A stretch of DNA of 64,000 nt. Source: Pandoraea fibrosis (GTDB lineage Bacteria; Pseudomonadota; Gammaproteobacteria; Burkholderiales; Burkholderiaceae). Within the stretch, counting starts at the first letter, position 1, and each line of letters starts with the position of its first letter. Under the pieces are notes generated by a model. That model saw nothing but the letters and a program-made list of their open reading frames with translations, was not told the origin of the DNA and made no database searches. Shown here piece by piece: positions 16,207-24,653 of this stretch. The translations under genes were made by a program, and so were the position numbers. Where the stretch lies: contig NZ_CP047385.1 of NCBI RefSeq assembly GCF_000807775.2, forward strand, positions 4,154,001-4,218,000, in the 5' to 3' direction.

Positions 16207-17763
16207 ATGACTGCATCCTCCTCCCCGGCATCCGCGAACGCTCCGGCCAAGGTTATCGATGTGCTAGGCATCGTCGGTGCCGGCGCCATGGGCCGAGGCA
16301 TCGCCCAAATCGCCGCTCAGGCCGGTTTGCGCGTGAAGCTATACGACACCAATGCCAAGGCCGTACAAGCCGCGCTGGACGCCCTGCGCGACACGCTGGA
16401 CAAGCTCGCGGCGAAGGGCAAGATCGAGGCGTCGAGTGTCGAGGCGACGATGGGCCGTCTGCAGGCGTGCCATGCGCTCGAGGATCTGGCCGATTGCCAA
16501 CTGGTGGTCGAAGCCATCATCGAGAAACTCGACATCAAACGCGACCTGTTCCGCTCGCTCGAAGGCATCGTCGCAGCCGATGCAATTCTCGCGTCGAATA
16601 CGTCGTCGCTGTCGATTACGGCCATCGCGGCAGCGTGCGAGCGTCCGGAGCGCGTGGCGGGTTACCACTTTTTCAACCCGGTGCCACTCATGAAGGTGGT
16701 CGAGGTCATCGACGGCCTGCGTACCGCTCCTGAAGTCGGCGATGCCCTGCTCGCGCTGGGCCAGCGCATGGGCCACACGGCCGTGCGCTGCAAGGATATG
16801 CCCGGCTTCATCGTCAACCACGCCGGACGCGGCATGAACACCGAAGGTCTGCGCGTCGCCAGCGAGGGCGTGGCGAGCTTTGCCGACATCGATCGCATCC
16901 TGCGCGAGCAAGCGGGCTTTCGCCTCGGCACGTTCGAACTGCTCGACCTGACGGCGCTCGACGTCTCGCATCCGGTGATGGAGTCGATCTATCACCAGTT
17001 CTTTGAGGAGGCACGCTTCCGTCCGTCGCCGATCACCACCGTGCGCTTTGCCGGCGGGCTGCTGGGGCGGAAAGTCGGCGAAGGCTTCTACCGTTATGTC
17101 GACGGCAAACAGCAAGTGCCGGCCGAAGCCCCTGCCCCGGACACCCTGCCGGCCAGCGTCTGGGTCAGCCGGGCCGATGCGCGCGGCTTCGCGGCCGTGA
17201 TCGAACTGCTGGGCGCGACGGGCGTGAGCATCGAAAGCGGCGACAAGCCGTCGGCGTCGGCGCTGATCGTCGTCACGCCGCTCGGTCTGGATGCCACGAC
17301 CTGCGCCGTCGAGCAAGGTCTCGACGCCACGCGTACCGTCGCCGTGGATACGCTGCTGCCGCTCGCAGGCGCGAAGCGTCATACGCTCATGACCACACCG
17401 GTCACGACACCCGACGCGCGCAACGCGGCACATGCGCTGTTCGCACACGGCGGCACACCGGTGACGGTGATCCGCGACTCGGCCGGCTTCGTCGCGCAAC
17501 GCGTGATCGCCACCATCGTCAATATCGGCGCGGATATTGCGCAGCAACGCATTGCCACGCCGGGCGACATCGATCGCGCCGTGACCCTGGGTCTGGGCTA
17601 CGCCAAGGGTCCGCTCGCACTGGGCGACGCCGTCGGTGCACGCCAGTTGCTCACCGTGCTGCGTAACCTGCAATCGTTCTACGGCGACCCGCGTTATCGT
17701 CCGTCGCCGTGGCTCTCGCGTCGCGCCCAGCTTGGCGTGTCGCTGCTCACCGACGAACAGTGA
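16207..17763 (+). CDS. 3-hydroxyacyl-CoA dehydrogenase, two C-terminal-domain type (PaaH/PaaC-like)
   Basis: Oxidises (S)-3-hydroxyacyl-CoA to 3-oxoacyl-CoA with NAD. The 518-residue protein has the Rossmann motif GIVGAGAMGRGIA (about 21-33) after an 18-residue extension. It also has SNTSSLSIT, the catalytic His in VAGYHFFNPVPLMK, a first 3HCDH C-terminal domain beginning at KDMPGFIVNHAGRGMN, and a second, diverged one near the end (RDSAGFVAQRVIATI). This two-domain build is that of PaaH/PaaC in phenylacetate and dicarboxylic acid degradation. It is the first gene of a + strand block and is followed 17 nt later by an enoyl-CoA hydratase gene. The rest of a paa cluster is not in this window. 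Confidence 0.93.
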   Translation: MTASSSPASANAPAKVIDVLGIVGAGAMGRGIAQIAAQAGLRVKLYDTNAKAVQAALDALRDTLDKLAAKGKIEASSVEATMGRLQACHALEDLADCQLVVEAIIEKLDIKRDLFRSLEGIVAADAILASNTSSLSITAIAAACERPERVAGYHFFNPVPLMKVVEVIDGLRTAPEVGDALLALGQRMGHTAVRCKDMPGFIVNHAGRGMNTEGLRVASEGVASFADIDRILREQAGFRLGTFELLDLTALDVSHPVMESIYHQFFEEARFRPSPITTVRFAGGLLGRKVGEGFYRYVDGKQQVPAEAPAPDTLPASVWVSRADARGFAAVIELLGATGVSIESGDKPSASALIVVTPLGLDATTCAVEQGLDATRTVAVDTLLPLAGAKRHTLMTTPVTTPDARNAAHALFAHGGTPVTVIRDSAGFVAQRVIATIVNIGADIAQQRIATPGDIDRAVTLGLGYAKGPLALGDAVGARQLLTVLRNLQSFYGDPRYRPSPWLSRRAQLGVSLLTDEQ

Positions 17764-17779
17764 TCCGGAGATTCGCCCC

Positions 17780-18559
17780 ATGAGCGCCGAACTGCTTGCC
17801 GAACGTGTCGACCAAACGCTGGTGCTGACGCTGTCCAACCCCGGAGCGCGCAATGCGCTGCATCCGGATATGTACGCCGCCGGTGTCGAAGCGCTGGCCA
17901 CTGCGGAGCGCGATCCGTCCGTGCGGGCCGTGGTGCTCACCGGCGCCGACAACTTCTTTTGCGCGGGTGGCAATCTGAATCGGCTGCTGGAGAACCGGCA
18001 GAAAGATCCGTCGGTGCAGGCCGCGAGTATCGATGCGCTGGCCGAGTGGATCGAAGCGCTGCGGGCGTGCCCGAAGCCGATCATCGCCGCCGTCGAGGGT
18101 GCCGCCGCCGGGGCCGGTTTCTCGCTCGCTCTCGCGTGCGATCTGCTTGTTGCCGCCGAGAACGCCAAGTTCGTGATGGCCTACGTCAAGGTCGGGCTCA
18201 CGCCCGACGGCGGCGGCTCATGGTTCCTCTCGCAAGCCCTGCCGCGCCCGCTCGCCACCGAGATCCTGCTCGAGGGCAAGCCGGTGCCGGCCGCTCGTCT
18301 GGCCGCCGCGGGCCTTGTCAATCGCGTGGTCGCCCCCGGTCAGGCCCGCGCCGAAGCGCTGAACTGGGCGACCGATCTCGCGCAGCTCTCGCCGAACGCC
18401 GTCGGCCGCATCAAGACACTCATCGAGAGCGGCGCCAGCGAAACGCTGACATCGCAACTGGGCGCGGAGCGCGACAGTTTCGTCGCGTCGCTCCATCATG
18501 CCGACGGTCTGGAAGGGATCAGCGCTTTCCTCGAGAAACGTCCGGCAAAATACGCCTGA
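17780..18559 (+). CDS. enoyl-CoA hydratase/isomerase family protein, PaaG-like
   Basis: A 259-residue crotonase-fold enzyme. The oxyanion hole is formed by CAGGN (61-65) and by AAGAGFSLA. The first catalytic Glu of hydratases is not obvious. Instead an Asp stands in GLTPDGGGSW (D143), the position used by PaaG-type isomerases. It may therefore be an isomerase or ring-oxepin hydrolase rather than a plain hydratase; proteins like this are sometimes labelled 'oxepin-CoA hydrolase, alternative type' (from memory). It follows the dehydrogenase gene by 17 nt, so the two are surely co-transcribed and act on successive acyl-CoA intermediates. Confidence 0.9.
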   Translation: MSAELLAERVDQTLVLTLSNPGARNALHPDMYAAGVEALATAERDPSVRAVVLTGADNFFCAGGNLNRLLENRQKDPSVQAASIDALAEWIEALRACPKPIIAAVEGAAAGAGFSLALACDLLVAAENAKFVMAYVKVGLTPDGGGSWFLSQALPRPLATEILLEGKPVPAARLAAAGLVNRVVAPGQARAEALNWATDLAQLSPNAVGRIKTLIESGASETLTSQLGAERDSFVASLHHADGLEGISAFLEKRPAKYA

Positions 18560-18664
18560 GCGTGTGACGGAGGCGCGGCGCACGCGAACCTTCGACGTGC
18601 GCCGTCTGTCAACACTTCGCCGCAGCCGCCTATCGGTTGCCGGCCCGTTCAGGAGAATTTCCGC

Positions 18665-19420
18665 ATGAGTTCACTCGGCCATCTGAGTCCCGACACCGGT
18701 CCCTTGGCGTTCACACCACCGCAGCGCCGCCGCATCTATCTGATGCGTCACGGCGACGTGACGTACTTCGACGACAGCGGCAAACCCATCGACGCCGATA
18801 CCGTCCCGCTCAACGAACTGGGCCGCTCGCAGGCCAGCGCCGCCGGGCGCGCCTTCGCGGCCGAGAACATCCGCTTCGACCGCGTGATCGTCAGTGGCCT
18901 GCCGCGAACCCGCGAGACGGCCGAGCGTGTGCTGGCCGAGACGGGCCAACACATCGATATCGAGACATGGCCGTGCTGGGAAGAGATTCGCGCGGGCAGC
19001 TTGTCCGGCCTGCCACCGGCCGAACTCGCGCAAGCGTTCCTCAGTGCATTCGATGGTCTGGTGCCCGAAGACACGCGATTCATGAATGGCGAATCGGTCC
19101 GCGAACTGCTTGACCGCGTGGTGCCGCCGCTCGCGGAACTGCGTGCCGACACCTCGTGGGACACAGTGCTGCTGGTATTGCACGGCGGCGTGAATCGCGC
19201 GATTCTCTCGCATGCCCTGCACCCGCTCGGACGGCTCTTTCTGGGCCAACTCGCCCAGACGCCTGCGTGCATCAACGCACTCGACGTCGGGGACAAGCCC
19301 GAGGACTGGGTGGTACGCCTGATGAACTTCGCACCACCGCAGCCGCTGCATCGCGACAACCGGCTGACGGTGATGGAGAAGATTTTCGCGTCGTTCCTGC
19401 GCACCCGAAAGCGGGGATAA
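18665..19420 (+). CDS. histidine phosphatase family protein
   Basis: A 251-residue phosphoglycerate-mutase-like phosphatase. The catalytic RHG is at 28-30 in YLMRHGDVTYFD, the second Arg in SGLPRTRETAE, the acid Glu in WEEIRAGSLSG, and the distal His in LLVLHGGVNRAIL. All catalytic parts are present and no signal peptide is seen. It sits between acyl-CoA genes, 105 nt after the enoyl-CoA hydratase and 128 nt before the kinase gene. A role in removing phosphate from a phosphorylated acyl-CoA intermediate is possible but purely inferred; the family also includes cobalamin and sugar phosphatases. Confidence 0.88.
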   Translation: MSSLGHLSPDTGPLAFTPPQRRRIYLMRHGDVTYFDDSGKPIDADTVPLNELGRSQASAAGRAFAAENIRFDRVIVSGLPRTRETAERVLAETGQHIDIETWPCWEEIRAGSLSGLPPAELAQAFLSAFDGLVPEDTRFMNGESVRELLDRVVPPLAELRADTSWDTVLLVLHGGVNRAILSHALHPLGRLFLGQLAQTPACINALDVGDKPEDWVVRLMNFAPPQPLHRDNRLTVMEKIFASFLRTRKRG

Positions 19421-19458
19421 GGTCGATAGAGTTGCAAACGCAGGATCAGAATATTCCG

Positions 19459-19482
19459 CGGCCGCACGACACCCTGCGGCCG
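19459..19482 (+). other. hairpin between phosphatase and kinase genes
   Basis: CGGCCGCA pairs with TGCGGCCG (8 bp, 8-nt loop). No T-run follows, so it is a weak terminator or processing site at most. It could separate transcription of the kinase/dehydrogenase pair from the genes before it. Confidence 0.35.
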
Positions 19483-19548
19483 ATCGGCAAGTGCACTACG
19501 CTGTAGCATCGTCTCGATCAACGTAGCACCGGAAATGCAGGAGACAGC

Positions 19549-20667
19549 ATGGCCGAGGAGCTTGCGCAGGACTTTTCCGCCTTTGCAGGCGAACGCGCGC
19601 TAAGTGAGCGCGCGCCCTTCGATACCGCCGCGCTCGCGCGATGGCTGACCGAGCATGTCGATGGCTTCGCCGGGCCGTTGACACTCACACAGTTCAACGG
19701 CGGCCAGTCCAATCCCACCTATCGCCTGACGACACCCGGTGCCGCCTACGTGCTGCGAACCAAGCCGGCGCCCACGGCCAGACTTCTCCCCTCCGCCCAC
19801 GCCATCGAGCGCGAGTACCGCGTGATGAAGGCTCTCGCAGGCACCGACGTTCCCGTCGCTCGCATGCGCGGTTTGTGCGAGGACGAAAGCGTGATCGGAC
19901 TGGCGTTCTACGTCATGGACTTCGTGGCAGGACGCGTGTTGTGGGACCCGTCGCTCCCCGGCATGACAGCCGCCGAGCGCAGCGCCATCTACGACGAAAT
20001 GAATCGCGTCATCGCGGCGCTGCACCGGGTCGACTATCGCGCCATCGGCCTCGAGTCCTATGGCAAACCGGGCGACTATATCGCGCGACAAATCGCCCGG
20101 TGGAGCAAGCAATACCGCGCGTCGGAGACAGAAACCATCGACGCGATGGATCGGCTCATCGAGTGGCTACCCACCCATCTGCCGACCGACTCGCCCGAGC
20201 GCACGACCATCGTGCACGGCGACTTTCGTCTCGACAACCTGATCTTCCATCCCACCGAACCGCGCGTGCTCGCCGTGCTCGATTGGGAGTTGTCCACACT
20301 CGGGGATCCGCTCGCCGACTTCAGCTATCACTGCATGGCGTGGCATGTCAGCCCCGGGGTGTTTCGCGGCATCGCCGGACTCGACTGGCAAGCGCTCGGC
20401 ATTCCCGACGAAGGGGCTTACGTCGCGCGATACGGCGAACGCACGGGCATCCAGCCGCCTGCGCAGTGGCACTTCTACCTCGCTTACAACATGTTTCGCA
20501 TCGCCGCGATTCTGCAAGGAATCATGAAACGCGTGGCCGACGGCACCGCCGCCAGTCAACAGGCGCTCGATGCCGGCAAACGCGCGCGTCCGATGGCCGA
20601 ACTCGCGTGGGAATATGCGCAGCGCGCACAGCGCAACACAGCCGCTGGTGCAACCGGCAGTCACTGA
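19549..20667 (+). CDS. APH-fold kinase, LvaA/ACAD10-11 kinase-like
   Basis: A 372-residue aminoglycoside-phosphotransferase-fold kinase. The nucleotide-binding loop is [10 protein letters not shown] (49-58), the phosphate-binding Lys is in YVLRTKP, the Brenner motif is HGDFRLDN (223-230), and the metal-binding Asp is in [12 protein letters not shown] (D245). These proteins match the N-terminal kinase domain of eukaryotic ACAD10/11 and bacterial LvaA, which phosphorylates the 4-hydroxyl of 4-hydroxyacyl-CoA. The next gene, 11 nt downstream, is an ACAD10/11-type dehydrogenase, so the pair recreates the eukaryotic fusion as two genes. Antibiotic resistance is unlikely. Substrate not proven. Confidence 0.88.
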   Translation: MAEELAQDFSAFAGERALSERAPFDTAALARWLTEHVDGFAGPLTLTQFNGGQSNPTYRLTTPGAAYVLRTKPAPTARLLPSAHAIEREYRVMKALAGTDVPVARMRGLCEDESVIGLAFYVMDFVAGRVLWDPSLPGMTAAERSAIYDEMNRVIAALHRVDYRAIGLESYGKPGDYIARQIARWSKQYRASETETIDAMDRLIEWLPTHLPTDSPERTTIVHGDFRLDNLIFHPTEPRVLAVLDWELSTLGDPLADFSYHCMAWHVSPGVFRGIAGLDWQALGIPDEGAYVARYGERTGIQPPAQWHFYLAYNMFRIAAILQGIMKRVADGTAASQQALDAGKRARPMAELAWEYAQRAQRNTAAGATGSH

Positions 20668-20678
20668 ACGGAGACCTC

Positions 20679-21917
20679 ATGGATTTCAGCTACAGCCCCA
20701 AAGTCGAAGCCTTGCGCGCGCGTTTGTCCGCCTTCTTCGACGAGCATATCTTCCCGAACGAGCACCGCTACCTCGAAGAGATCGAGATCGCACGCCGTCA
20801 GGGCGACGCGTGGCAGCCCTCGCAGGTCATCGAACGTCTTAAGCCGCTCGCCCAGCAGGCAGGGTTGTGGAACCTCTTCCTTCCCGACTCCGGGCGGGGG
20901 GCGGGCCTGAGCAACGTGGAATACGCGCCGTTGTGCGAGATCATGGGACAGGTGCCGTGGGCGCCGGAAGTCTTCAACTGCAACGCGCCCGACACCGGCA
21001 ACATGGAAACGCTCGAGCGCTACGCGACCGACGCGCAGAAGGCGCAATGGCTCGAACCGCTGCTGCGCGGCGAGATCCGTTCCGCGTTTCTCATGACGGA
21101 GCCGGACGTCGCCTCGTCCGACGCCACCAACGTGCAATGCCGGATTCGTCGCGATGGCGACGATTACGTCATCAACGGCCGCAAATGGTGGTCGACCGGC
21201 GCAGGCGACCCGCGTTGCGCGCTCTATATCGTGATGGGCAAGACCGACCCCGATGCCCCCAAACACGCACAGCAGTCGATGATTCTCGTGCCGTCCGACG
21301 CCCGTGGCATCTCGCGCGTGCGCCCGCTCACCGTATTCGGTTACGACGATGCGCCGCACGGCCACATGGAGATCGAACTCGACGAGGTCCGTGTGCCCGC
21401 AAGCAGCATTCTGCTCGGCGAAGGGCGAGGCTTCGAGATCGCGCAAGGACGTCTCGGCCCGGGACGCATCCACCATTGCATGCGCCTCATCGGTCTGGCC
21501 GAACGTGCGCTGTCGCTGATGTGCCAGCGCACCCTCTCGCGCGTGGCGTTCGGCAAACCGATTGCGGCGCAGGGCGTGACACGCGAACGCATCGCCGAAG
21601 CGCGCTGCCAGATCGAGCAGGCACGCCTGCTCACGCTCAAAGCCGCTTACATGATGGATACCGTCGGCAACAAGGCGGCACGCGCCGAGATCGCGATGAT
21701 CAAGGTCGTGGCACCGACCATGGCGTGTCAGGTGCTCGACTGGGCCATGCAGGCGCACGGGGCGGCAGGTCTTTCAGGAGACTTCCCGCTGGCCTATGCG
21801 TATGCCAACGCCCGCACCTTGCGTTTCGCCGACGGTCCGGACGAAGTCCATCGCAATGCCATCGCCAAGCTGGAACTCGCGCGTTACCTCGACGCAGAGA
21901 GTGGCCCCGCTCACTGA
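20679..21917 (+). CDS. acyl-CoA dehydrogenase family protein, ACAD10/11-like
   Basis: A 412-residue FAD protein with the three acyl-CoA dehydrogenase domains. FAD and substrate contacts lie in [16 protein letters not shown] (near 140) and FGKPIAAQG, and the C-terminal motif is [15 protein letters not shown]. Where medium-chain enzymes have their catalytic Glu segment, this one has ADGPDEVH (384-391), the pattern seen in human ACAD11. In ACAD10/11 and Pseudomonas LvaC this class eliminates phosphate from 4-phosphoacyl-CoA to give an enoyl-CoA. The ATG at 20679 with GGAGA upstream sits 11 nt after the kinase stop. The frame is open well upstream, but through the kinase gene in another frame, so a fusion is not supported. 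Confidence 0.9.
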   Translation: MDFSYSPKVEALRARLSAFFDEHIFPNEHRYLEEIEIARRQGDAWQPSQVIERLKPLAQQAGLWNLFLPDSGRGAGLSNVEYAPLCEIMGQVPWAPEVFNCNAPDTGNMETLERYATDAQKAQWLEPLLRGEIRSAFLMTEPDVASSDATNVQCRIRRDGDDYVINGRKWWSTGAGDPRCALYIVMGKTDPDAPKHAQQSMILVPSDARGISRVRPLTVFGYDDAPHGHMEIELDEVRVPASSILLGEGRGFEIAQGRLGPGRIHHCMRLIGLAERALSLMCQRTLSRVAFGKPIAAQGVTRERIAEARCQIEQARLLTLKAAYMMDTVGNKAARAEIAMIKVVAPTMACQVLDWAMQAHGAAGLSGDFPLAYAYANARTLRFADGPDEVHRNAIAKLELARYLDAESGPAH

Positions 21918-21971
21918 CCCCACGCCCGGCAGGGAAAAACGTTCTGTGGTGTAATTTCCGGGCAGTTTTTC

Positions 21972-21998
21972 CCGGGGGGGCCACGCTTGCGCCCCCGG
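21972..21998 (+). terminator. possible terminator after the acyl-CoA block
   Basis: CCGGGGG pairs with CCCCCGG around a 13-nt loop, preceded by TTTTT and followed by CCTGTTTCG. Weak but suitably placed before the glutathione transferase gene. Confidence 0.35.
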
Positions 21999-22100
21999 CC
22001 TGTTTCGTTATCTGTGACATCACCGTGCCGGGCGCCTGACGCGATCGTCGCCCGCCTGACGGGGAACGGCGTCGAGCGACGCCCCAACGAGGAGCCGCAA

Positions 22101-22793
22101 TTGATTCAGGTCTATTCCTGGGCTACGCCTAACGGCCACAAAGTCCACATCATGCTCGAAGAGTGCGGGCTGCCGTACCACGCCCATGCCGTCGATATCG
22201 GCGCGGGCGATCAGTTCAAGGACGCCTTTCTCGCCATCTCGCCAAACAACAAGATCCCGGCCATCGTCGACGAAGACGGTCCGGACGGCAAGCCGATATC
22301 GCTGTTCGAGTCGGGCGCGATCCTGCTGTATCTGGCGGGCAAGACCGGGCGCTTCCTGCCGCAAGACGTGCGCGGCAAGTACGAAACGCTCGAGTGGCTG
22401 ATGTTCCAGATGGGCGGCGTGGGACCGATGCTCGGGCAGGCGCACCATTTCCGCATCTACGCGCCCGAGAAGATCGACTACGCGATCAAGCGCTACACGA
22501 ACGAGGCCCGGCGTCTCTATGGTGTGCTGGACAAACGGCTGGGCGACCATCCGTATGTCGCAGGCGATATGTACACCATTGCAGACATCGCGATCTGGCC
22601 CTGGCTGCGTTCGTGGAAAAACCAGGGGGTCGAGCTTTCGGACTTCCCCAACGTGCAGAAATGGTTCGACGCCATCGAGGCCCGCCCCGCAGTGCAGCGC
22701 GGCATCAAGGTGCTGGCCGATGCACGCAAGCCGTTGCAGGACGACAAGGCGCGCGAAATGCTGTTTGGCGCCACGCAGTACGCCCGACGCTAA
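22101..22793 (+). CDS. Nu-class glutathione transferase, YfcG/YghU-like
   Basis: A 230-residue GST-like disulfide-bond reductase. The N-terminal motif YSWATPNGHKVHIMLEE is the signature of YfcG and YghU, where Thr and Asn of the TPNG turn contact two glutathione molecules. NKIPAIVD has the cis-Pro, FESGAILLYLA the Glu-Ser pair, and YTIADIAIWPW the C-terminal N-cap box. The start is a TTG at 22101 with the ribosome-binding site GAGGAG 6-7 nt upstream; no ATG or GTG start fits the family N-terminus. Likely role: glutathione-dependent reduction of disulfides or peroxides. Confidence 0.9.
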   Translation: MIQVYSWATPNGHKVHIMLEECGLPYHAHAVDIGAGDQFKDAFLAISPNNKIPAIVDEDGPDGKPISLFESGAILLYLAGKTGRFLPQDVRGKYETLEWLMFQMGGVGPMLGQAHHFRIYAPEKIDYAIKRYTNEARRLYGVLDKRLGDHPYVAGDMYTIADIAIWPWLRSWKNQGVELSDFPNVQKWFDAIEARPAVQRGIKVLADARKPLQDDKAREMLFGATQYARR

Positions 22794-23106
22794 GCTGCCG
22801 GGCCCGCCATACCGGATGCTGGCCCGAGGCACGGGCCGGCACCGTCACCTCTCGTGCGAGCCTTACCGCGCCTGAAGCCCAGGTTCGGCAAGGCGTGCCG
22901 GGAAGTGGTTTACACTTCGAAACAAACTGCGGTATCGCCGGGACGCAGGCGGTGCTAATCTAAGCGCAATCCGCTCCATGCGCAGGTGTCATCGGGCGCG
23001 TCATCCGAGAGGTTTTCAAGGTTTCTCCGACGCGGCTGGCAGCCGTCGTCTCTTGCAGTTCGCAGTCCCTCGCCGCTGGCTTTTGGAAGATCCGGGAGAT
23101 CCACAT
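22794..23106. other. 313-bp gap before yegP
   Basis: No gene seen. A possible weak promoter is TTTACA (22909-22914) with TATCGC 18 bp on. The stretch just before 23107 has a plain leader with GGGAGAT near the start codon. Confidence 0.3.
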
Positions 23107-23442
23107 ATGTCAGGCAAGTTCGAACTCAAGCGTAGCCCCAACGGTGAATTCCACTTTCACCTGCTGGCCGACAGCGGGCACATCATCCTCTCCTCCGAGA
23201 CTTACAAGGCACGCGCTTCCGCGCAGAACGGCATCGAGTCCGTTCGCAAAAACTCGGTCGAGGATCATCGTTTCGAGCGCAAGACGTCGACGTCCGGCCG
23301 CCCCTATTTCGTGCTCAAGGCGCGCAATGGCGAGATCATCGGTCAAAGCCAGATGTTCTCGACGGCGGAGCAGATGGAGGACGGCATCACTCAGGTCAAA
23401 CGCGATGCGCCGGCGGCATCGGTGAGTGATTTGTCGCACTGA
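23107..23442 (+). CDS. YegP family protein (DUF1508)
   Basis: A 111-residue protein built of two copies of the DUF1508/UPF0339 beta-beta-alpha-beta unit. Copy one starts GKFELKRSPNGEFHFHLLADSGHIILSS and copy two RPYFVLKARNGEIIGQS; each ends in a helix beginning SAQNGIESV or TAEQMEDGI. No catalytic residues are known for the family and the function is unknown. The ATG at 23107 follows GGGAGATCCACAT. Upstream codons in the same frame do not resemble the family. It converges on the MaoC gene with a GC hairpin between them. Confidence 0.92.
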   Translation: MSGKFELKRSPNGEFHFHLLADSGHIILSSETYKARASAQNGIESVRKNSVEDHRFERKTSTSGRPYFVLKARNGEIIGQSQMFSTAEQMEDGITQVKRDAPAASVSDLSH

Positions 23443-23460
23443 GATTCGTTAAGCGTTGCG

Positions 23461-23482
23461 CGGCGGGCTGATACGCCCGCCG
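23461..23482. terminator. GC hairpin between convergent genes
   Basis: CGGCGGGC pairs perfectly with GCCCGCCG around TGATAC. No U-tract on either side, so it is a weak intrinsic terminator or transcript 3' stabiliser between yegP and the MaoC gene. Confidence 0.5.
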
Positions 23483-23504
23483 GTCAGGCCGTGCGCCGTG
23501 TCCT

Positions 23505-23960
23505 TCAGGCGACGCGCTTCAGATAGAGCCCCGTTCCCCGGAACCGGCACACTTCCTCGCCATGCTGATTCGTGGCCGTCCAGAGCTGGCGCACGATGCC
23601 GCGATCTGGCCGGGTCTTCGATGCCCGCACTTCCAGCGTGCTGCTGGTCACGGTAATCGTATCCCCCGGGCGCACCGGCTTGAGCCACTCGATCTGTTCG
23701 ACACCCGGAGAGCCCATGCTTGCCGAACGCGAGAGCAGCTTGTCGACGTTCATCCGCATCATGATGCTGCACGTATGCCAGCCACTGGCCACCAGTCCGC
23801 CGAAATGTGATTCGCGTCCGGCCAGTTCATCGATGTGAAACGGCTGGGGATCGAATTGACGGGCAAAGTGCACGATCTCGTCTGCCGTGAACGTGTATTC
23901 CCCCAGATCGAAGGTGTCACCCACTGCGAAATCTTCGAAGTAATACTCGAACGTTGCCAT
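23505..23960 (-). CDS. MaoC family hot-dog dehydratase
   Basis: A 151-residue single hot-dog domain like MaoC/PhaJ (R)-specific enoyl-CoA hydratases. The hydratase-2 motif is seen as FARQFDPQPFHIDE, with the catalytic Asp and His, followed by FGGLVASGWHTCSI. These enzymes hydrate trans-2-enoyl-CoA. The start is ATG 23960 (MATFEYYFEDF) with GGAGGAG upstream; an extra 16 codons of open frame before it look non-coding. It is the last of the minus-strand genes below the nuo operon and is 156 nt from the DUF1178 gene. Confidence 0.9.
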   Translation of the reverse strand: MATFEYYFEDFAVGDTFDLGEYTFTADEIVHFARQFDPQPFHIDELAGRESHFGGLVASGWHTCSIMMRMNVDKLLSRSASMGSPGVEQIEWLKPVRPGDTITVTSSTLEVRASKTRPDRGIVRQLWTATNQHGEEVCRFRGTGLYLKRVA

Positions 23961-24116
23961 CGCGAACTCCTCCGTGCGGCGCGCCGGCATCGTCTGGCAG
24001 GCGCGCAAGATGGGACATGCGTGGAAATACGTGGAAATGGCGTAGCGATTGCCGGCCTGCGCCGGAACGACACCGACTGCCGACGGCGCCCCGCGCCGGA
24101 TAGCCCGGCGACGGGC

Positions 24117-24590
24117 TTACTGTAACGTATCCTTGAAGCCGTCGGGAATGGGCAGCGGCATCACGTCGATCCCCTCCTCGGCCAACGCCTCGGTCTCTTC
24201 CCGAGACACCGTCCCGCGGATGTTGCGCTCCGGGGCTTCCTGATAGTGGATCTTGCGGGCTTCCTCGGCGAAATTGCTGCCGACGTCCTCCGTATTCGCC
24301 ATGACGTGGCGCACGGCCTTCATCCAGAGCGTCTGCAATTCGCGTTTGGCTTCGATGGCGCCGCTGACGGCCTCGTGTGCGCCCTGAGCGGCTGCCGGCG
24401 CAGCATCGGCCCGTGCGGTCGCCCCCGACAGATTCAGGCGCGGCGCGGACGGCATGCGAACGATCGCCGTGTCGCCGCATACCGGGCATGTCACCAGCCC
24501 CCGTGCCTGCTGCGATAGGTAATCGTCCTCCGAGCCGAACCAGCCCTCGAAGGTGTGCTCGTGCGCACAACGCAAATCAAAAACCTTCAT
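24117..24590 (-). CDS. DUF1178 family protein, zinc-ribbon-like
   Basis: A 157-residue conserved protein of unknown function. The N-terminal MKVFDLRCAHEHTFEGWF has Cys-x-His and is followed by VTCPVCG, so a small zinc site (C8, H10, C35, C38) is likely. The middle is Ala-rich and helical. The C-terminal half carries the family pattern ARKIHYQEAPERNIRG and a terminal PLPIPDG. The gene lies 63 nt downstream of the NUDIX gene on the same strand, an order that recurs next to nuo operons in beta-proteobacteria (from memory). Confidence 0.9.
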   Translation of the reverse strand: MKVFDLRCAHEHTFEGWFGSEDDYLSQQARGLVTCPVCGDTAIVRMPSAPRLNLSGATARADAAPAAAQGAHEAVSGAIEAKRELQTLWMKAVRHVMANTEDVGSNFAEEARKIHYQEAPERNIRGTVSREETEALAEEGIDVMPLPIPDGFKDTLQ

Positions 24591-24653
24591 GACGCGATAG
24601 ATGTGTCCCGGCCCGGCCGGTCACCCGGCCCGGGCTCAAAAAAAGTCGATGGA

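Noticed and set aside
19549..20667. Aminoglycoside resistance gene
   Set aside because: The fold is APH-like, but the sequence and the neighbouring acyl-CoA dehydrogenase match the LvaA and ACAD10/11 kinase group.
19641..21917. A single reading frame spanning the kinase region and the acyl-CoA dehydrogenase, suggesting an ACAD11-like fusion
   Set aside because: The 5' part is an out-of-frame shadow of the kinase gene. The dehydrogenase has its own ATG and ribosome-binding site at 20679, so the two are separate genes.
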